From: Saccharofermentans sp.
GTDB taxonomy: Bacteria > Bacillota > Clostridia > Saccharofermentanales > Saccharofermentanaceae
Assembly: GCA_024682215.1 (NCBI GenBank)
Contig: JAIKZM010000162.1
Location: forward strand, 1-64,000
Direction: 5' to 3'
DNA length: 64,000 nt
Shown here: positions 51,809-61,417 of the stretch, piece by piece
How positions within the stretch are numbered: position 1 is the stretch's first letter
Layout: each line of letters begins with the position of its first letter
Translations under genes and position numbers: made by a program
The notes under the pieces: generated by a model
What the model was told of the DNA's origin: nothing
The model's input: only the letters and a program-made list of their open reading frames with translations
Databases searched by the model: none

Positions 51809-52612
51809 TCAGTCACCGAAAAAGAAGAAATGCGAGATACCCAGCCATTCGCGCACCCAGTACGCCGGCAGGAGATTTATGTCAGTGAAAGACGGAGCTG
51901 AAGTAACTTCACCTGCTCCCTCTTTTTTCGCCATAAGTGATGCCCTGTAAACATGGAACTCGGATGTTGCTATCGTGATGTCCCTCGAAAGTCCCATCGA
52001 ATCAGTGATGCTGAAAGCGTTCTTTATGTTTTCGTATGTCGATGTCGACTTGTCCTCAACTATGATACGGTCTTCAGAAATGCCTCTTCTCATGAGGTAT
52101 CTCTTCATTCCTTCGCCTTCCGAGATCACTTCGTCATCGCCCCGCCCGCCGGTAACGACGACCGGAACGTCAGGATATTTGACCAGGAGATCGTATGCCT
52201 TATCAAGCCTTTTCTTGAGCATAGGAGAAGGTTCCTCTCCCCAAAGCTGGCAGCCCAGAACAACAACCATATTGGGCTTTTCGGGACGGGCAAAACATGC
52301 CCTGGCCATGTTGACTGAAAGGAATCCGGCAAAACAGAATCCGAGGATCAGAAAGACAAATACACAGGTGATAACAAACCTGCCTGCCCTGCTCTCTCTG
52401 AAGCCTTTCATCTTGTTCCAGAAAACGGTCATAAGGAGCAGCAGCGACATCACCGTAAGACCTGCTATATTGCCTGAATTAAATACAGGGAACGTGCAAA
52501 GGAATGCGAGCACCCCGATGATCTCAACAACTATCAGCAGAATTCTTAATACTTTGAGTTTACCTGTATCCTTCAAAATAAGATCCCCCTGTTTACTGAA
52601 TGATTTTATCAT
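51809..52612 (-). CDS. YdcF/SanA-like DUF218 membrane protein
   Basis: This 267-aa protein has about three N-terminal TM helices (20-125) then a DUF218 domain (about 112-255): VVVLGCQLWGEEPSPMLKKRLDKAYDLL, VVVTGGRG, EGEGMKRYLMRRGI, EDKSTSTYENI and TSEFHVYRA. ElyC/SanA-type DUF218 proteins act in envelope-precursor metabolism and vancomycin tolerance in other bacteria; a similar role here is inference. Confidence 0.88.
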   Translation of the reverse strand: MIKSFSKQGDLILKDTGKLKVLRILLIVVEIIGVLAFLCTFPVFNSGNIAGLTVMSLLLLMTVFWNKMKGFRESRAGRFVITCVFVFLILGFCFAGFLSVNMARACFARPEKPNMVVVLGCQLWGEEPSPMLKKRLDKAYDLLVKYPDVPVVVTGGRGDDEVISEGEGMKRYLMRRGISEDRIIVEDKSTSTYENIKNAFSITDSMGLSRDITIATSEFHVYRASLMAKKEGAGEVTSAPSFTDINLLPAYWVREWLGISHFFFFGD

Positions 52613-52775
52613 TCATGATCACCTTCTTTGCGGCAAAACTGCGCGCCGGGGCATTTTCTAAACCATTGTCTCTAAATTGTAATTATTTAAAGAGCAGGAA
52701 AATTTAACATTTTGTTTTCTTTATGAGTTAGCCGATGTAACATATCTAATGTAACCTACTTACAGGTGCACTATT

Positions 52776-54692
52776 ATGAGGAAAAAGATTGCAATATTTG
52801 TCAACGGATACGGACTGGAAGCCCTGAACTCTACGCTCAAGGGTATAAAGAAGTCTGAAACTTTTTCCGATTATGATTTTTTCATTTTCACAAGTTACGC
52901 ATCTTACGATGCACCCGATAACTATAACCAGGGTGAGCTCAACATTTACGGGCTTCCCAAGTTCAAGGATTATGACGGCATCCTCGTTTTTACGAACGCT
53001 CTTAACAGCGTCGAGACCGGTATCTCTCTCGTAAGGCAGGCGGTTCTTGCAGGCGTGCCGGTAATCAGTATCGGCATCGACGTTGAAGGCTGCGTCTGCA
53101 TCGACATCGACAACTTCACTGGAATGAGAGAGATCGTCGAGCACCTTATCCAGGCTCATGACGTCAAAAGAGCTGCATTCATCGCCGGATACAAAGACCA
53201 CCCTGAAAGCATCTGCCGACTTGAAACCGTTAAGAAGGTCTTTGAAGAACATGGTCTCAGGCTTGCTGACAGCGATATCTATTACGGAAACTGGGGCAAT
53301 GTACAGACCACAGAAGCTACCAAAAAGATCGTTTCCGATCCCACAGGCCTTCCTGACGCGATAATCTGTGCAAATGACATCATGGCTCTAGCCTGCTCTA
53401 CAGAGCTTACGCATCTCGGATACAATCTTCCCGAGGACGTAATCGTAACAGGCTACGACTGCATTTCGAGCGGTCAGACATTCTACCCTGTGCTTACGAC
53501 CGTTACTTCCGATTACGAGAGCATCGGATATAAATGCATCAAGGTTTTCGATTCGATCTTCTCCGGAATGGAAGTTCCTCACAAGATACTGATGAAGTCC
53601 AAGATCGTCATCGGCGAAAGCTGCAGATGCCATAACGGTGCGGGATTCGATATCACACGGCGTGAATACGGCCGCAAGACTTATTCAGAGACCCTCGACC
53701 GTTCAAACCTCGAGGCAAGCGAAAGAATGCTCACGAACATAATCACCGATTCTCCGGACTACGAAAGCCTCCGCGCGAACCTGATGGATTATTACGCCAA
53801 CGATCACGAGCTTGTAGGAGACAACTTCTACATAGTCATGCATAACCTTTACATCAACAATGTAATGGCAAGCGACGAGGATGTTCACGAGAACGGCATC
53901 AACAACACCGCTACACCGGTAATCTCGATCAAGGACGGAAAGATCACAGAAAAAGTCTCTGCCGACAGGAGCATGATAGTTCCCGGTTATGATCCCGAAT
54001 CCGAGATAAACCACATCTATTACATCATGCCTCTTCATACGGGCAGATGGAATTACGGATACATGGTTACGCACGACGGAACGCTCATTATGCGCGAGCA
54101 CCTTGATCTCAACGCATTTCTCGAGAAGTTCATGCTCGCATTGAGGATCCAGAGATCCAATATCAAGCTGCGCATCTATAATGACAGGCTCCGTGAGATC
54201 TCCGAGATCGATACAATGACCGGCCTATACAACAGATTCGGTTACGAGAACAAGGCGATCCCGATCTACGAAGACAGCGTCCGCGGCAACACGCTTCTCA
54301 TGGTCATGTTCATCGACATCAACCTGATGAAGCAGATCAACGATGTTTTCGGTCATATGAACGGAGACGCCGCGATAAGGATCACCGCGAGCGCGATCAA
54401 GTCCAATCTCAAGAACGACTGGATCGGCGTCAGATTCGGCGGCGACGAGTTCCTCATAATCGGAAGCGTCAACTCGCACGAAGAAGCGGACGAACTTAAG
54501 AACGCGATAAACGGCGCGATAGACAGAGTCAACAAGGACGGCGTCTGGCCGTTCAGGCTCTCTATCAGTTCCGGCTACATCTTGAGCGATAAGGAAACCA
54601 AGAAATCGCTCAGCGATTACATCAAAGAAGCTGACAATCTTATGTATGAGACAAAGAAGAAGCTCCACGCGGAGCAGGGTGATCACAGATAG
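52776..54692 (+). CDS. LacI-sensor-like domain fused to GGDEF diguanylate cyclase
   Basis: This 638-aa cytoplasmic protein has no signal peptide or TM. Residues 1-290 match the periplasmic-binding-protein-like effector domain of LacI regulators (GLEALNSTLKGIKKS, VIVTGYDCISSG) but the DNA-binding helix-turn-helix is absent. A middle domain (about 310-465) follows, then GGDEF (about 475-635) with DTMTGLYNRFGY and an intact RFGGDEF near residue 553. No RxxD inhibitory site is seen. It likely couples an intracellular sugar-like ligand to cyclic di-GMP synthesis. A DUF4037 gene follows 12 bp later. Confidence 0.87.
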   Translation: MRKKIAIFVNGYGLEALNSTLKGIKKSETFSDYDFFIFTSYASYDAPDNYNQGELNIYGLPKFKDYDGILVFTNALNSVETGISLVRQAVLAGVPVISIGIDVEGCVCIDIDNFTGMREIVEHLIQAHDVKRAAFIAGYKDHPESICRLETVKKVFEEHGLRLADSDIYYGNWGNVQTTEATKKIVSDPTGLPDAIICANDIMALACSTELTHLGYNLPEDVIVTGYDCISSGQTFYPVLTTVTSDYESIGYKCIKVFDSIFSGMEVPHKILMKSKIVIGESCRCHNGAGFDITRREYGRKTYSETLDRSNLEASERMLTNIITDSPDYESLRANLMDYYANDHELVGDNFYIVMHNLYINNVMASDEDVHENGINNTATPVISIKDGKITEKVSADRSMIVPGYDPESEINHIYYIMPLHTGRWNYGYMVTHDGTLIMREHLDLNAFLEKFMLALRIQRSNIKLRIYNDRLREISEIDTMTGLYNRFGYENKAIPIYEDSVRGNTLLMVMFIDINLMKQINDVFGHMNGDAAIRITASAIKSNLKNDWIGVRFGGDEFLIIGSVNSHEEADELKNAINGAIDRVNKDGVWPFRLSISSGYILSDKETKKSLSDYIKEADNLMYETKKKLHAEQGDHR

Positions 54693-54704
54693 AAAGGACT
54701 GCTT

Positions 54705-55679
54705 ATGGACTATTGGAATGGCCTTAAGATCGCAGAAGAATTTTTCAATGAATACGGCAAGCCGATGCTTGACGAAAAGTTTCCGGATTACAAAGACAAG
54801 ATAGCTGCAGGTCTTGCAGGCCAGGGTTCAGAATGTTTCGGATACGATGATGCAGTCTCAAGAGATCACGATTACGCTCCGGGATTCTGCCTTTGGATCC
54901 CTGAATTCGTAAACAAGAAGATCGGTGACGATCTTCAGAAAGCATATGACAGTCTCCCCGTCAACGAATTCCTTGAAAAGCACAAGGAAGAGATCGGCAT
55001 GGAGCCCGGCTCCAGCCTTATGACAGGTGCCAGAAAGCACCGTGTCGGCGTGCACAGCATCGAAGAATTCTACACTGAAAGAACAGGCATCGCGGGCTTC
55101 CCCGAAAAGACCGAAGACTGGATCGAGACACCCATGATGTATCTCGCAGAGGCCGTGAACGGCAAGGTCTTCACAGATCCTTTGGGTAAGTTCACCGCCA
55201 TACGTGAAGCCTGGGCAGGCTTCTACCCTGACAGTCTCCTCAAGAAAAAAGTCGCAGCCAACTGCGGCATGGCCGGCAAGACCGGACAGTTCAACTACGA
55301 GCGTTCGATCAAACGTGGCGACATCCAGGCTGCACATGACTGTTGTGAGGAATTCATCCACAAAGCATCAGCTGCGATCTTCCTCCTCAACCGCACCTAC
55401 ATGCCTTACTACAAGTGGCGTTACAGGGCTATGGAAGACTTCACGGTCTGCACCGAAGCCGTCAAGCTCCTGGGCAAGCTTACGCAGCTCAACGAGTCAA
55501 AGCACGAAAAGAAGCTTGAACTGATCGAGAGCATCAGCATGGACATCATCAAGGAGCTTACTTCACGCACATGGTCATGGGGTTACAGCGATTATCTGCT
55601 CGATCACGCAAAGAACATCATGACGATCATACCTGACCGCGAGATAGCTTCCTGGAACGTTTTCGTCGGAGAAGACTGA
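54705..55679 (+). CDS. DUF4037 nucleotidyltransferase-like protein
   Basis: This 324-aa protein has a nucleotidyltransferase-like core: GQGSECFGYDDAVSRDHDY carries the GS and paired Asp residues. A helical C-terminal half resembles substrate-binding domains of antibiotic nucleotidyltransferases. DUF4037 has no assigned substrate to my knowledge. It has AGAAAGG upstream and starts 12 bp after the LacI-GGDEF gene, so they are likely co-transcribed. A link to nucleotide signalling is only suggested by position. Confidence 0.8.
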   Translation: MDYWNGLKIAEEFFNEYGKPMLDEKFPDYKDKIAAGLAGQGSECFGYDDAVSRDHDYAPGFCLWIPEFVNKKIGDDLQKAYDSLPVNEFLEKHKEEIGMEPGSSLMTGARKHRVGVHSIEEFYTERTGIAGFPEKTEDWIETPMMYLAEAVNGKVFTDPLGKFTAIREAWAGFYPDSLLKKKVAANCGMAGKTGQFNYERSIKRGDIQAAHDCCEEFIHKASAAIFLLNRTYMPYYKWRYRAMEDFTVCTEAVKLLGKLTQLNESKHEKKLELIESISMDIIKELTSRTWSWGYSDYLLDHAKNIMTIIPDREIASWNVFVGED

Positions 55680-56273
55680 TCAGATACCCGCTTTATCCAT
55701 ATTCGTCTGATCGTCGTTAACAGCGGCGCCTTTCATCTTGCCCTGCCATACCAGTGACAATATCGAAAGCACGAACGGGATCGTTGATACCAGGACAGCC
55801 ATGATAATGGCCATGCCGAACGCTCCGTTATAGACAGCTATTATGACCAGCAATACCGCGCCGGCCATAAGAAGCGTATGGAATACAAGTCTTACTATGT
55901 CGGCGGTCCTGATCGCCTTTACGGATCTGGCAGGCTCTTCGCTCCTGCTGGCGCGTCTTACCGATACGAATCCGAAAACAGCAGGTATGATCAGGTTCAG
56001 TGCAATTATCAGCATCACGATCCCGATTATGACCAGCACGACCGACACAAGGCCGGTTGCCACGATACCGCCGGCTTTGGCGATCTTTATCAGTGTGTCG
56101 ACGGTCTTATCCTCATGCCCCGGGGTCTGAGCGATCTTACCGCTTATCTTGTTGCCGACCGTATTGCTCCATAAGAAGCATTTGACCCCAAGCCAGGTTG
56201 AAGCACCTGCGCTTATCGTGTCGATCAGCGACGAAATAAGATTGAATCTTCTGATTGTCTCAAGCCTCGTCAT
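55680..56273 (-). CDS. membrane protein, unknown function
   Basis: This 197-aa protein has two strongly hydrophobic pairs (about 70-108 and 128-178), so four TM helices, with a charged loop VRRASRSEEPARSVKAIRTAD between them and a polar tail. It converges with the DUF4037 gene with no gap. No domain recognised. Confidence 0.6.
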   Translation of the reverse strand: MTRLETIRRFNLISSLIDTISAGASTWLGVKCFLWSNTVGNKISGKIAQTPGHEDKTVDTLIKIAKAGGIVATGLVSVVLVIIGIVMLIIALNLIIPAVFGFVSVRRASRSEEPARSVKAIRTADIVRLVFHTLLMAGAVLLVIIAVYNGAFGMAIIMAVLVSTIPFVLSILSLVWQGKMKGAAVNDDQTNMDKAGI

Positions 56274-56415
56274 GGTCCTATCCTCCTATTCCCTTTTCCG
56301 CATCTATTATATAGTACCGGCGACACATAAGCACGGTTTTCGGGCTCTGTAACATTGTTACACGCTTCGTTACTAACTGTCACTTATAAAAAAATGGCGA
56401 AAAAACGGGCAAAAA

Positions 56416-56441
56416 TTATAAGAATCGGCCGAATCTTATAA
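56416..56441. repeat. 26-bp near-perfect palindrome
   Basis: Arms TTATAAGA and TCTTATAA flank a core TCGGCCGA; only two opposed A residues break perfect symmetry. It lies in the 268-bp stretch between the 55680 membrane protein gene and the trp promoter. TTATAA words recur around it (56382-56480). The rest of this stretch is A-rich with no ORF; nothing else was recognised. Confidence 0.6.
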
Positions 56442-56541
56442 AAAACGCTCGAAAAATACAGACTTTTTTATAAGCGGCATTCACCGCCGCCGTTCATCTT
56501 CGGCATTTGCCTCCCGGAAAGACTATCCCGAAAAATTAGCC

Positions 56542-56570
56542 TTGACAAACCCAGGATCAAATAATATCTT
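56542..56570 (+). promoter_or_regulatory. sigma-A-like promoter of the trp operon
   Basis: TTGACA (56542-56547), a 17-bp spacer, then TATCTT (56565-56570), placed directly upstream of the T-box leader. Confidence 0.55.
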
Positions 56571-56577
56571 TATCACA

Positions 56578-56862
56578 ATAGAGAAACCGTAGATTCGGAA
56601 GTAAAGATGTTTCGTGCACTTACAGAGAGTCCCGAGAGCTGAGATGGGATGGTACGCAGTTCATCATAATGGTCCGATGAGGGCACAGTCAAAGGGAGCC
56701 GTATGGCAACTGAGTATTCTGTGACGGGTGGCACCGTTAAGAAGCCCGGGGTATGTTGGTACTCAAGTAAGTGCACAAGCAATTGTGAATCAAGGTGGCA
56801 CCGCGGATTATCGTTTAATTCGTCCTTGGAGAAGAAGTGGTTCTTCTGCCGGGGACTTTTTT
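56578..56862 (+). promoter_or_regulatory. T-box riboswitch responding to tRNA-Trp
   Basis: The leader has Stem I elements (an AGTAAAGATG kink-turn-like start near 56600, AGAGAG at 56623-56628) and a candidate specifier TGG (Trp) at 56670-56672 followed by TCCGATGAGG. The T-box core AGGTGGCACCGCGG is at 56793-56806. A terminator stem (GTCCTTGG with CCGGGGAC, inner GAAGAA/TTCTTC) spans 56822-56856 and runs into TTTTTT. Uncharged tRNA-Trp should pair at the specifier and at the core, opening the terminator and allowing trpE transcription. The ORFs 56703-56894 are shadows. Confidence 0.88.
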
Positions 56863-56915
56863 ATTGCCCGGAAAAAGAACCTCCGAAACGGTAGTACAAC
56901 AAGGAGGAACATAAG

Positions 56916-58391
56916 ATGAATTTCTATCCGGGCAAGGACGAGATCAAAGACATACTCGCTACGAATCCTGAATACAAATGCGCTCCCGTAAGATGTGAGA
57001 TCTTAGCTGACATCAGGACACCCATCGAAGTGCTTAAGATAATCAAAGGTCTTTCAAAGCACGCATATATTCTCGAGTCGGTCGAGAATCAGGAACGATG
57101 GGGACGCTACACCTTCTTAGGTTTCAATCCTACTCTTGATATCACTTATATGAACGGTACTCTCGAAATAACCGGTGAGAACCGCAGCGAAACCATCGAG
57201 ACAGACGATCCCGGCAAATACATGAGAGACATTCTGGCCGAATATAAGTCTCCTGTTATCAAGGGCATGCCTTCTTTCACAGGCGGACTCGTAGGTTATT
57301 TCGCATACGATTACATAAAGCACGTGGAAAAATCTCTCGATCTGGAATGCGAAGACGAAGGCAACTTCAAGGACTGCGACCTCATGCTCTTCGATAAGGT
57401 CATAGCCTTCGATAACCTCATGCAGAAGATCGTATTTGTTGGAAATGTCAGAGCAGACGATGTAGATAACAGCTACGACGAAACATGCAGGGATCTGGAA
57501 AAGATCGCTGACATCATAGTAAACGGAACACCCGCAAACGAACCTTCAGGAAGACTGCTTTCCGAGGTTAAGCCTCTTTTCGACAAGGAAAGATACTGTG
57601 CGATGGTAGAAAAAGCGAAGCATCACATCAAGGAAGGCGATATCTTCCAGATCGTTCTTTCCAACAGGCTCGAAGCTGACTACGAGGGCTCTATGCTCAA
57701 CGTTTACAGGGTTCTGCGCACACTCAACCCTTCGCCTTACATGTTCTATTTCTCAGGTACTGACGTGGAGGTCGCAGGCGCGTCTCCCGAGACTCTGGTA
57801 AAGCTCGAAGACGGAAAGCTCTATACCTTCCCTCTTGCAGGCACTCGCCCGAGAGGCAGGACTGACGAAGAGGACAAGGCTCTTGAAGCTGACCTTCTCG
57901 CAGACGAAAAAGAACTTGCCGAACACAACATGCTCGTCGACCTTGGCCGTAATGACATCGGCAAGATCGCGAAATTCGGAAGTGTTGAAGTAATGAAATA
58001 CCATTCCATCGAGCGCTTCTCACACGTAATGCATATCGGTTCGACCGTAAGAGGAGATATCCGCGAGGACAAGGACGCATTCGACGCAATAGACGCCATC
58101 CTCCCTGCTGGTACTCTTTCAGGCGCTCCGAAGATAAAAGCATGCCAGCTAATCAATGAACTTGAGAGGAATAAGCGCGGCATCTACGGCGGAGCGATCG
58201 GCTACATCGATTTCGGCGGCAATCTCGATACCTGCATCGCTATCAGGCTTGCTTACAAAAAGAACGGCAAGATCTACGTAAGATCGGGTGCCGGGATCGT
58301 CTATGATTCAGTACCCGAAAAGGAATATCAGGAATGCATAAACAAGGCAGCAGCTGTCGTCAAGGCGATCGAGAGCGCTGACAAACTTTAA
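56916..58391 (+). CDS. trpE: anthranilate synthase component I
   Basis: This 491-aa protein has AGGAGG upstream of ATG 56916. It converts chorismate plus ammonia to anthranilate. The N-terminal region has HAYILESVENQERWGRYTFLG, matching the LLES-type tryptophan-binding site for feedback inhibition. The C-terminal chorismate-binding domain has DIFQIVLSNRLE, TFPLAGTRPRG, DLGRNDIGK and PAGTLSGAPK. It is the first gene of the operon, behind the T-box. Confidence 0.96.
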   Translation: MNFYPGKDEIKDILATNPEYKCAPVRCEILADIRTPIEVLKIIKGLSKHAYILESVENQERWGRYTFLGFNPTLDITYMNGTLEITGENRSETIETDDPGKYMRDILAEYKSPVIKGMPSFTGGLVGYFAYDYIKHVEKSLDLECEDEGNFKDCDLMLFDKVIAFDNLMQKIVFVGNVRADDVDNSYDETCRDLEKIADIIVNGTPANEPSGRLLSEVKPLFDKERYCAMVEKAKHHIKEGDIFQIVLSNRLEADYEGSMLNVYRVLRTLNPSPYMFYFSGTDVEVAGASPETLVKLEDGKLYTFPLAGTRPRGRTDEEDKALEADLLADEKELAEHNMLVDLGRNDIGKIAKFGSVEVMKYHSIERFSHVMHIGSTVRGDIREDKDAFDAIDAILPAGTLSGAPKIKACQLINELERNKRGIYGGAIGYIDFGGNLDTCIAIRLAYKKNGKIYVRSGAGIVYDSVPEKEYQECINKAAAVVKAIESADKL

Positions 58392-58404
58392 GGAGGAAAA
58401 AGCA

Positions 58405-58992
58405 ATGATACTCATCATCGATAATTACGACAGCTTTTCCTACAACCTTTTCCAAATGGTCGGCGCCATAAAGCCTGACATCAAAGTCATCAGGAACGAT
58501 GCGATGACAGCGGATGAAGTACTCGCGCTTAAGCCTGAAGCGATCATCCTCTCCCCCGGTCCGGGACGTCCCTGCGACGCGGGGATCTGCGAAGAGATCG
58601 CCGTCAAGGCGGCAGGCATCGTTCCCGTCCTCGGCGTATGTCTGGGACACCAGGCGATCACAGAAGCCTACGGAGGAGTGGTCGGATACGCAAAGCAGCT
58701 GATGCACGGCAAGCAATCCAAGGTCGAGATCGATGTCAGCTGTGACCTTTTCAAAGGAATGTTCATCGAGATCGACGTTGCAAGATATCACTCGCTCTCC
58801 GCTGAAGAAGCGTCACTGCCTGAAGTGCTCAAGGTAACGGCAAGAACGAAGGATGGCGAGATAATGGCGATAAAGCACCGGGATTACGACATCTACGGAC
58901 TTCAGTTCCACCCTGAATCGATCCTTACTCCGGAAGGAAAAACAATACTGAAAAATTTCATTAATATAGCTGAAAGGAGAACAGCAAAATGA
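58405..58992 (+). CDS. trpG: anthranilate synthase component II (glutamine amidotransferase)
   Basis: This 195-aa class-I amidotransferase feeds ammonia to TrpE. The nucleophile Cys lies in VCLGHQAI, the oxyanion region is [12 protein letters not shown], and the His-Glu pair is [18 protein letters not shown] precedes the ATG. It overlaps trpD by 4 bp. It is a free subunit, not fused to TrpD. Confidence 0.96.
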   Translation: MILIIDNYDSFSYNLFQMVGAIKPDIKVIRNDAMTADEVLALKPEAIILSPGPGRPCDAGICEEIAVKAAGIVPVLGVCLGHQAITEAYGGVVGYAKQLMHGKQSKVEIDVSCDLFKGMFIEIDVARYHSLSAEEASLPEVLKVTARTKDGEIMAIKHRDYDIYGLQFHPESILTPEGKTILKNFINIAERRTAK

Positions 58993-60014
58993 TAAAGGAA
59001 GCAATCGAAAAGATCGTAATGAAACAGGACCTCACATATGAAGAGGCATACACCGTAATGAACGAGATCATGAACGGTGAGACAACACCCACACAGAACG
59101 CGGCATTCCTCGCTGCCCTTTCGACAAAGAGCGCGAAGGCAGAGACTATCGATGAGATCACAGGCTGTGCAAAAGCCATGAGAGAGCACGCTACTCCCAT
59201 GGATCACCCCGGCATCAAAACACTTGAGATCGTAGGCACGGGCGGAGACCGCGCAGGCAGTTTCAACATTTCGACAACTTCAGCTTTCATCGCAGCAGCC
59301 GCAGGCGCATATGTAACGAAGCACGGCAACCGCGCGGCTTCTTCAAAATCAGGTACTGCAGACTGTTTGGAAGCCCTCGGCGCAAACATCGCCCTCGAAC
59401 CCGAGAAGTGCACAGAGCTTCTTAAGGATGCAGGCTTCTGCTTCCTTTTCGCACAGAAGTATCATTCGTCAATGAAGTATGTCGGCGCTATCAGAAGAGA
59501 GCTCGGTTTCCGTACGGTCTTCAACATCTTAGGACCTATCACAAACCCCGCGCATCCCGAAGGATATCTGCTCGGCGTTTACGATGAGTATCTCGTTGAA
59601 GTCATCGCAGAAGTACTGAAGAACCTCGGCGCTGAAAGAGCGATGGTGGTATACGGACAGGATAAGCTTGATGAGCTTTCCATTTCCGCTCCCACAACAG
59701 TTGCTGAACTCAAGAATGGTGTTATAACAAAGTACGAGATCACTCCGGAGATGTTCGGTCTTCCCCGCGGAACCAAGGACGAGATCGTCGGCGGCACTCC
59801 CGAAGAGAATGCACAGACAACAAGAAAGATCCTCTCAGGCGAGATCAAGGGAACAAAGCGCAACGTCGTTCTTCTCAATGCAGGCTGCGCCATATATGTG
59901 GCAGACAAGGCAGATTCGATCGAGGAAGGTATCAAAAAGGCTGCGGAGATGATCGATTCCGGCAAGGCACTTGAAACACTCGATAAGTTCGTAGAGCTTT
60001 CAAACAAGGTATAA
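58989..60014 (+). CDS. trpD: anthranilate phosphoribosyltransferase
   Basis: This 341-aa protein joins anthranilate to PRPP. Signatures are [19 protein letters not shown] for PRPP binding and [37 protein letters not shown] is typical of the family. The start overlaps the trpG stop (ATGA), giving translational coupling. Confidence 0.96.
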   Translation: MIKEAIEKIVMKQDLTYEEAYTVMNEIMNGETTPTQNAAFLAALSTKSAKAETIDEITGCAKAMREHATPMDHPGIKTLEIVGTGGDRAGSFNISTTSAFIAAAAGAYVTKHGNRAASSKSGTADCLEALGANIALEPEKCTELLKDAGFCFLFAQKYHSSMKYVGAIRRELGFRTVFNILGPITNPAHPEGYLLGVYDEYLVEVIAEVLKNLGAERAMVVYGQDKLDELSISAPTTVAELKNGVITKYEITPEMFGLPRGTKDEIVGGTPEENAQTTRKILSGEIKGTKRNVVLLNAGCAIYVADKADSIEEGIKKAAEMIDSGKALETLDKFVELSNKV

Positions 60015-60018
60015 GAAG

Positions 60019-60816
60019 ATGGGCGACATTCTCGAAATGATCGCAGAGGCAACAAGAAAAAGAGTTGAAGATGCAAAGCTTGTCACTCCCGAAAATGTTA
60101 TCCGGGATAAAGCGTTTGCGCTTTACGGCGAGCACGGCAGGAACTGCTCCGTGACATTCAGGGATGCTCTATCGGCAGAGGGCATGAGCTTCATCTGCGA
60201 ATGTAAAAAAGCATCCCCTTCCAAAGGACTGATAGCTGAGGATTTCCCCTACCTTGAGATCGCAAAGGACTACGAGGCGGCGGGTGCTTCCGCAATATCA
60301 GTACTCACGGAACCCGAGTGGTTCAAGGGCGATCTTAAGTATCTGAATGAGATCTCCAAAGAAGTTAATATTCCGACACTTCGAAAAGACTTCACCGTAT
60401 CGCCCTACATGATCTATGAGGCATATCTGAACGGCGCATCGGCAGTGCTCCTCATCTGTTCACTGCTGGACAGAAAGACGCTCGAAGAATACATCGGCAT
60501 CGCTTCACGCCTCGGACTGGATGCTCTCGTTGAAGCTCACGACCGCGATGAAGTTAAGAAGGCAGTCGACTCGGGCGCAGCGATAATAGGCGTAAACAAC
60601 CGCAATCTGCGCACTTTCGAAGTCAATGCATCCAACTGCTTAAGACTTAGAAAGGATGTTCCGGAAAACATTCTTTTCATTGCCGAAAGCGGAATAAAGA
60701 CGAGAGAAGACATTAAGCTCCTTCTCGAAAACAAAGTCGATGCTGTCCTTATCGGTGAAGCTCTCATGACTTCAAAAGATAAGAAAGCATATCTGAATAA
60801 ACTTAAGTATGACTGA
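60019..60816 (+). CDS. trpC: indole-3-glycerol-phosphate synthase
   Basis: This 265-aa TIM barrel has CECKKASPSKG (catalytic Lys), LTEPEWFKGDL, LRKDFTVSPYMIYEA (second Lys), GVNNRNLRTFEV and IAESGIKTREDI. It closes the ring of CDRP to indole-glycerol-phosphate. It starts 4 bp after trpD and overlaps trpF by 8 bp. Confidence 0.96.
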   Translation: MGDILEMIAEATRKRVEDAKLVTPENVIRDKAFALYGEHGRNCSVTFRDALSAEGMSFICECKKASPSKGLIAEDFPYLEIAKDYEAAGASAISVLTEPEWFKGDLKYLNEISKEVNIPTLRKDFTVSPYMIYEAYLNGASAVLLICSLLDRKTLEEYIGIASRLGLDALVEAHDRDEVKKAVDSGAAIIGVNNRNLRTFEVNASNCLRLRKDVPENILFIAESGIKTREDIKLLLENKVDAVLIGEALMTSKDKKAYLNKLKYD

Positions 60817-61417
60817 AACAAAGATAAAGTTTTGCGGTTTGAGGCGCGAAGAAGATGTTAAATATGCGGCATCACTGGATGCCGGTTTCTTCGGCTTCAT
60901 CTTGTCGGAAAGATTCAAGCGTTATATTGCGCCCGGAGAGATTAGGCTCCTTAAGCAGTTTGTACCGTCAAATGCAAAGACGGTCGGCGTTTTCGTCGAT
61001 GAACCTGAAGAATACGTCATTGCCTGTTCAAAAGAAGCTGATCTCGACATGATCCAGCTTCACGGCTCAGAAGACGATGCGTATATTATGTCCATAAAAG
61101 AAAAAACAGGTCTTCCTGTAATAAAAATGGTCAAGCCCGTATCCGAAGGTGATATAATAACTGCTCGGCAAAGCAAAGCTGACCTTATCCTGCTGGACTC
61201 AGGCGCAGGCGGAACCGGAAAAGTCTTCGACTGGTCGCTCGCCGAAACCCTCGGCAGGGATTACATCCTGGCAGGCGGACTGACACCCGCAAACGCCGGC
61301 GAGGCTGTGAAGAGATTAAAGCCTTTCGCAGTCGATGTAAGTTCAGGAGTTGAGACAGAAGAGATAAAAGACTTTTCGAAAATGAAAGCATTTGCCGCGG
61401 AGGTAAGAAAGATATGA
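60809..61417 (+). CDS. trpF: phosphoribosylanthranilate isomerase
   Basis: This 202-aa TIM barrel has [11 protein letters not shown] with the catalytic Cys near residue 8, [30 protein letters not shown] with the catalytic Asp, and [13 protein letters not shown]. It is separate from TrpC, unlike the fused enterobacterial enzyme. It overlaps its neighbours by 8 bp (trpC) and 4 bp (trpB). Confidence 0.95.
   Translation: MTETKIKFCGLRREEDVKYAASLDAGFFGFILSERFKRYIAPGEIRLLKQFVPSNAKTVGVFVDEPEEYVIACSKEADLDMIQLHGSEDDAYIMSIKEKTGLPVIKMVKPVSEGDIITARQSKADLILLDSGAGGTGKVFDWSLAETLGRDYILAGGLTPANAGEAVKRLKPFAVDVSSGVETEEIKDFSKMKAFAAEVRKI

Noticed and set aside
50031-52612. HerA plus DUF218 as a two-gene defence system
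   Set aside because: The gap is ~160 bp and DUF218 has an envelope role in known cases; no effector domain is present.
52735-52755. Direct repeat ATGTAAC upstream of the LacI-GGDEF gene
   Set aside because: Two 7-bp copies 14 bp apart in AT-rich DNA are likely by chance; kept only as a note.
56703-56919. Two ORFs of 63 aa on the plus strand before trpE
   Set aside because: They lie inside the T-box leader and its terminator and lack ribosome sites; the RNA structure explains the sequence.
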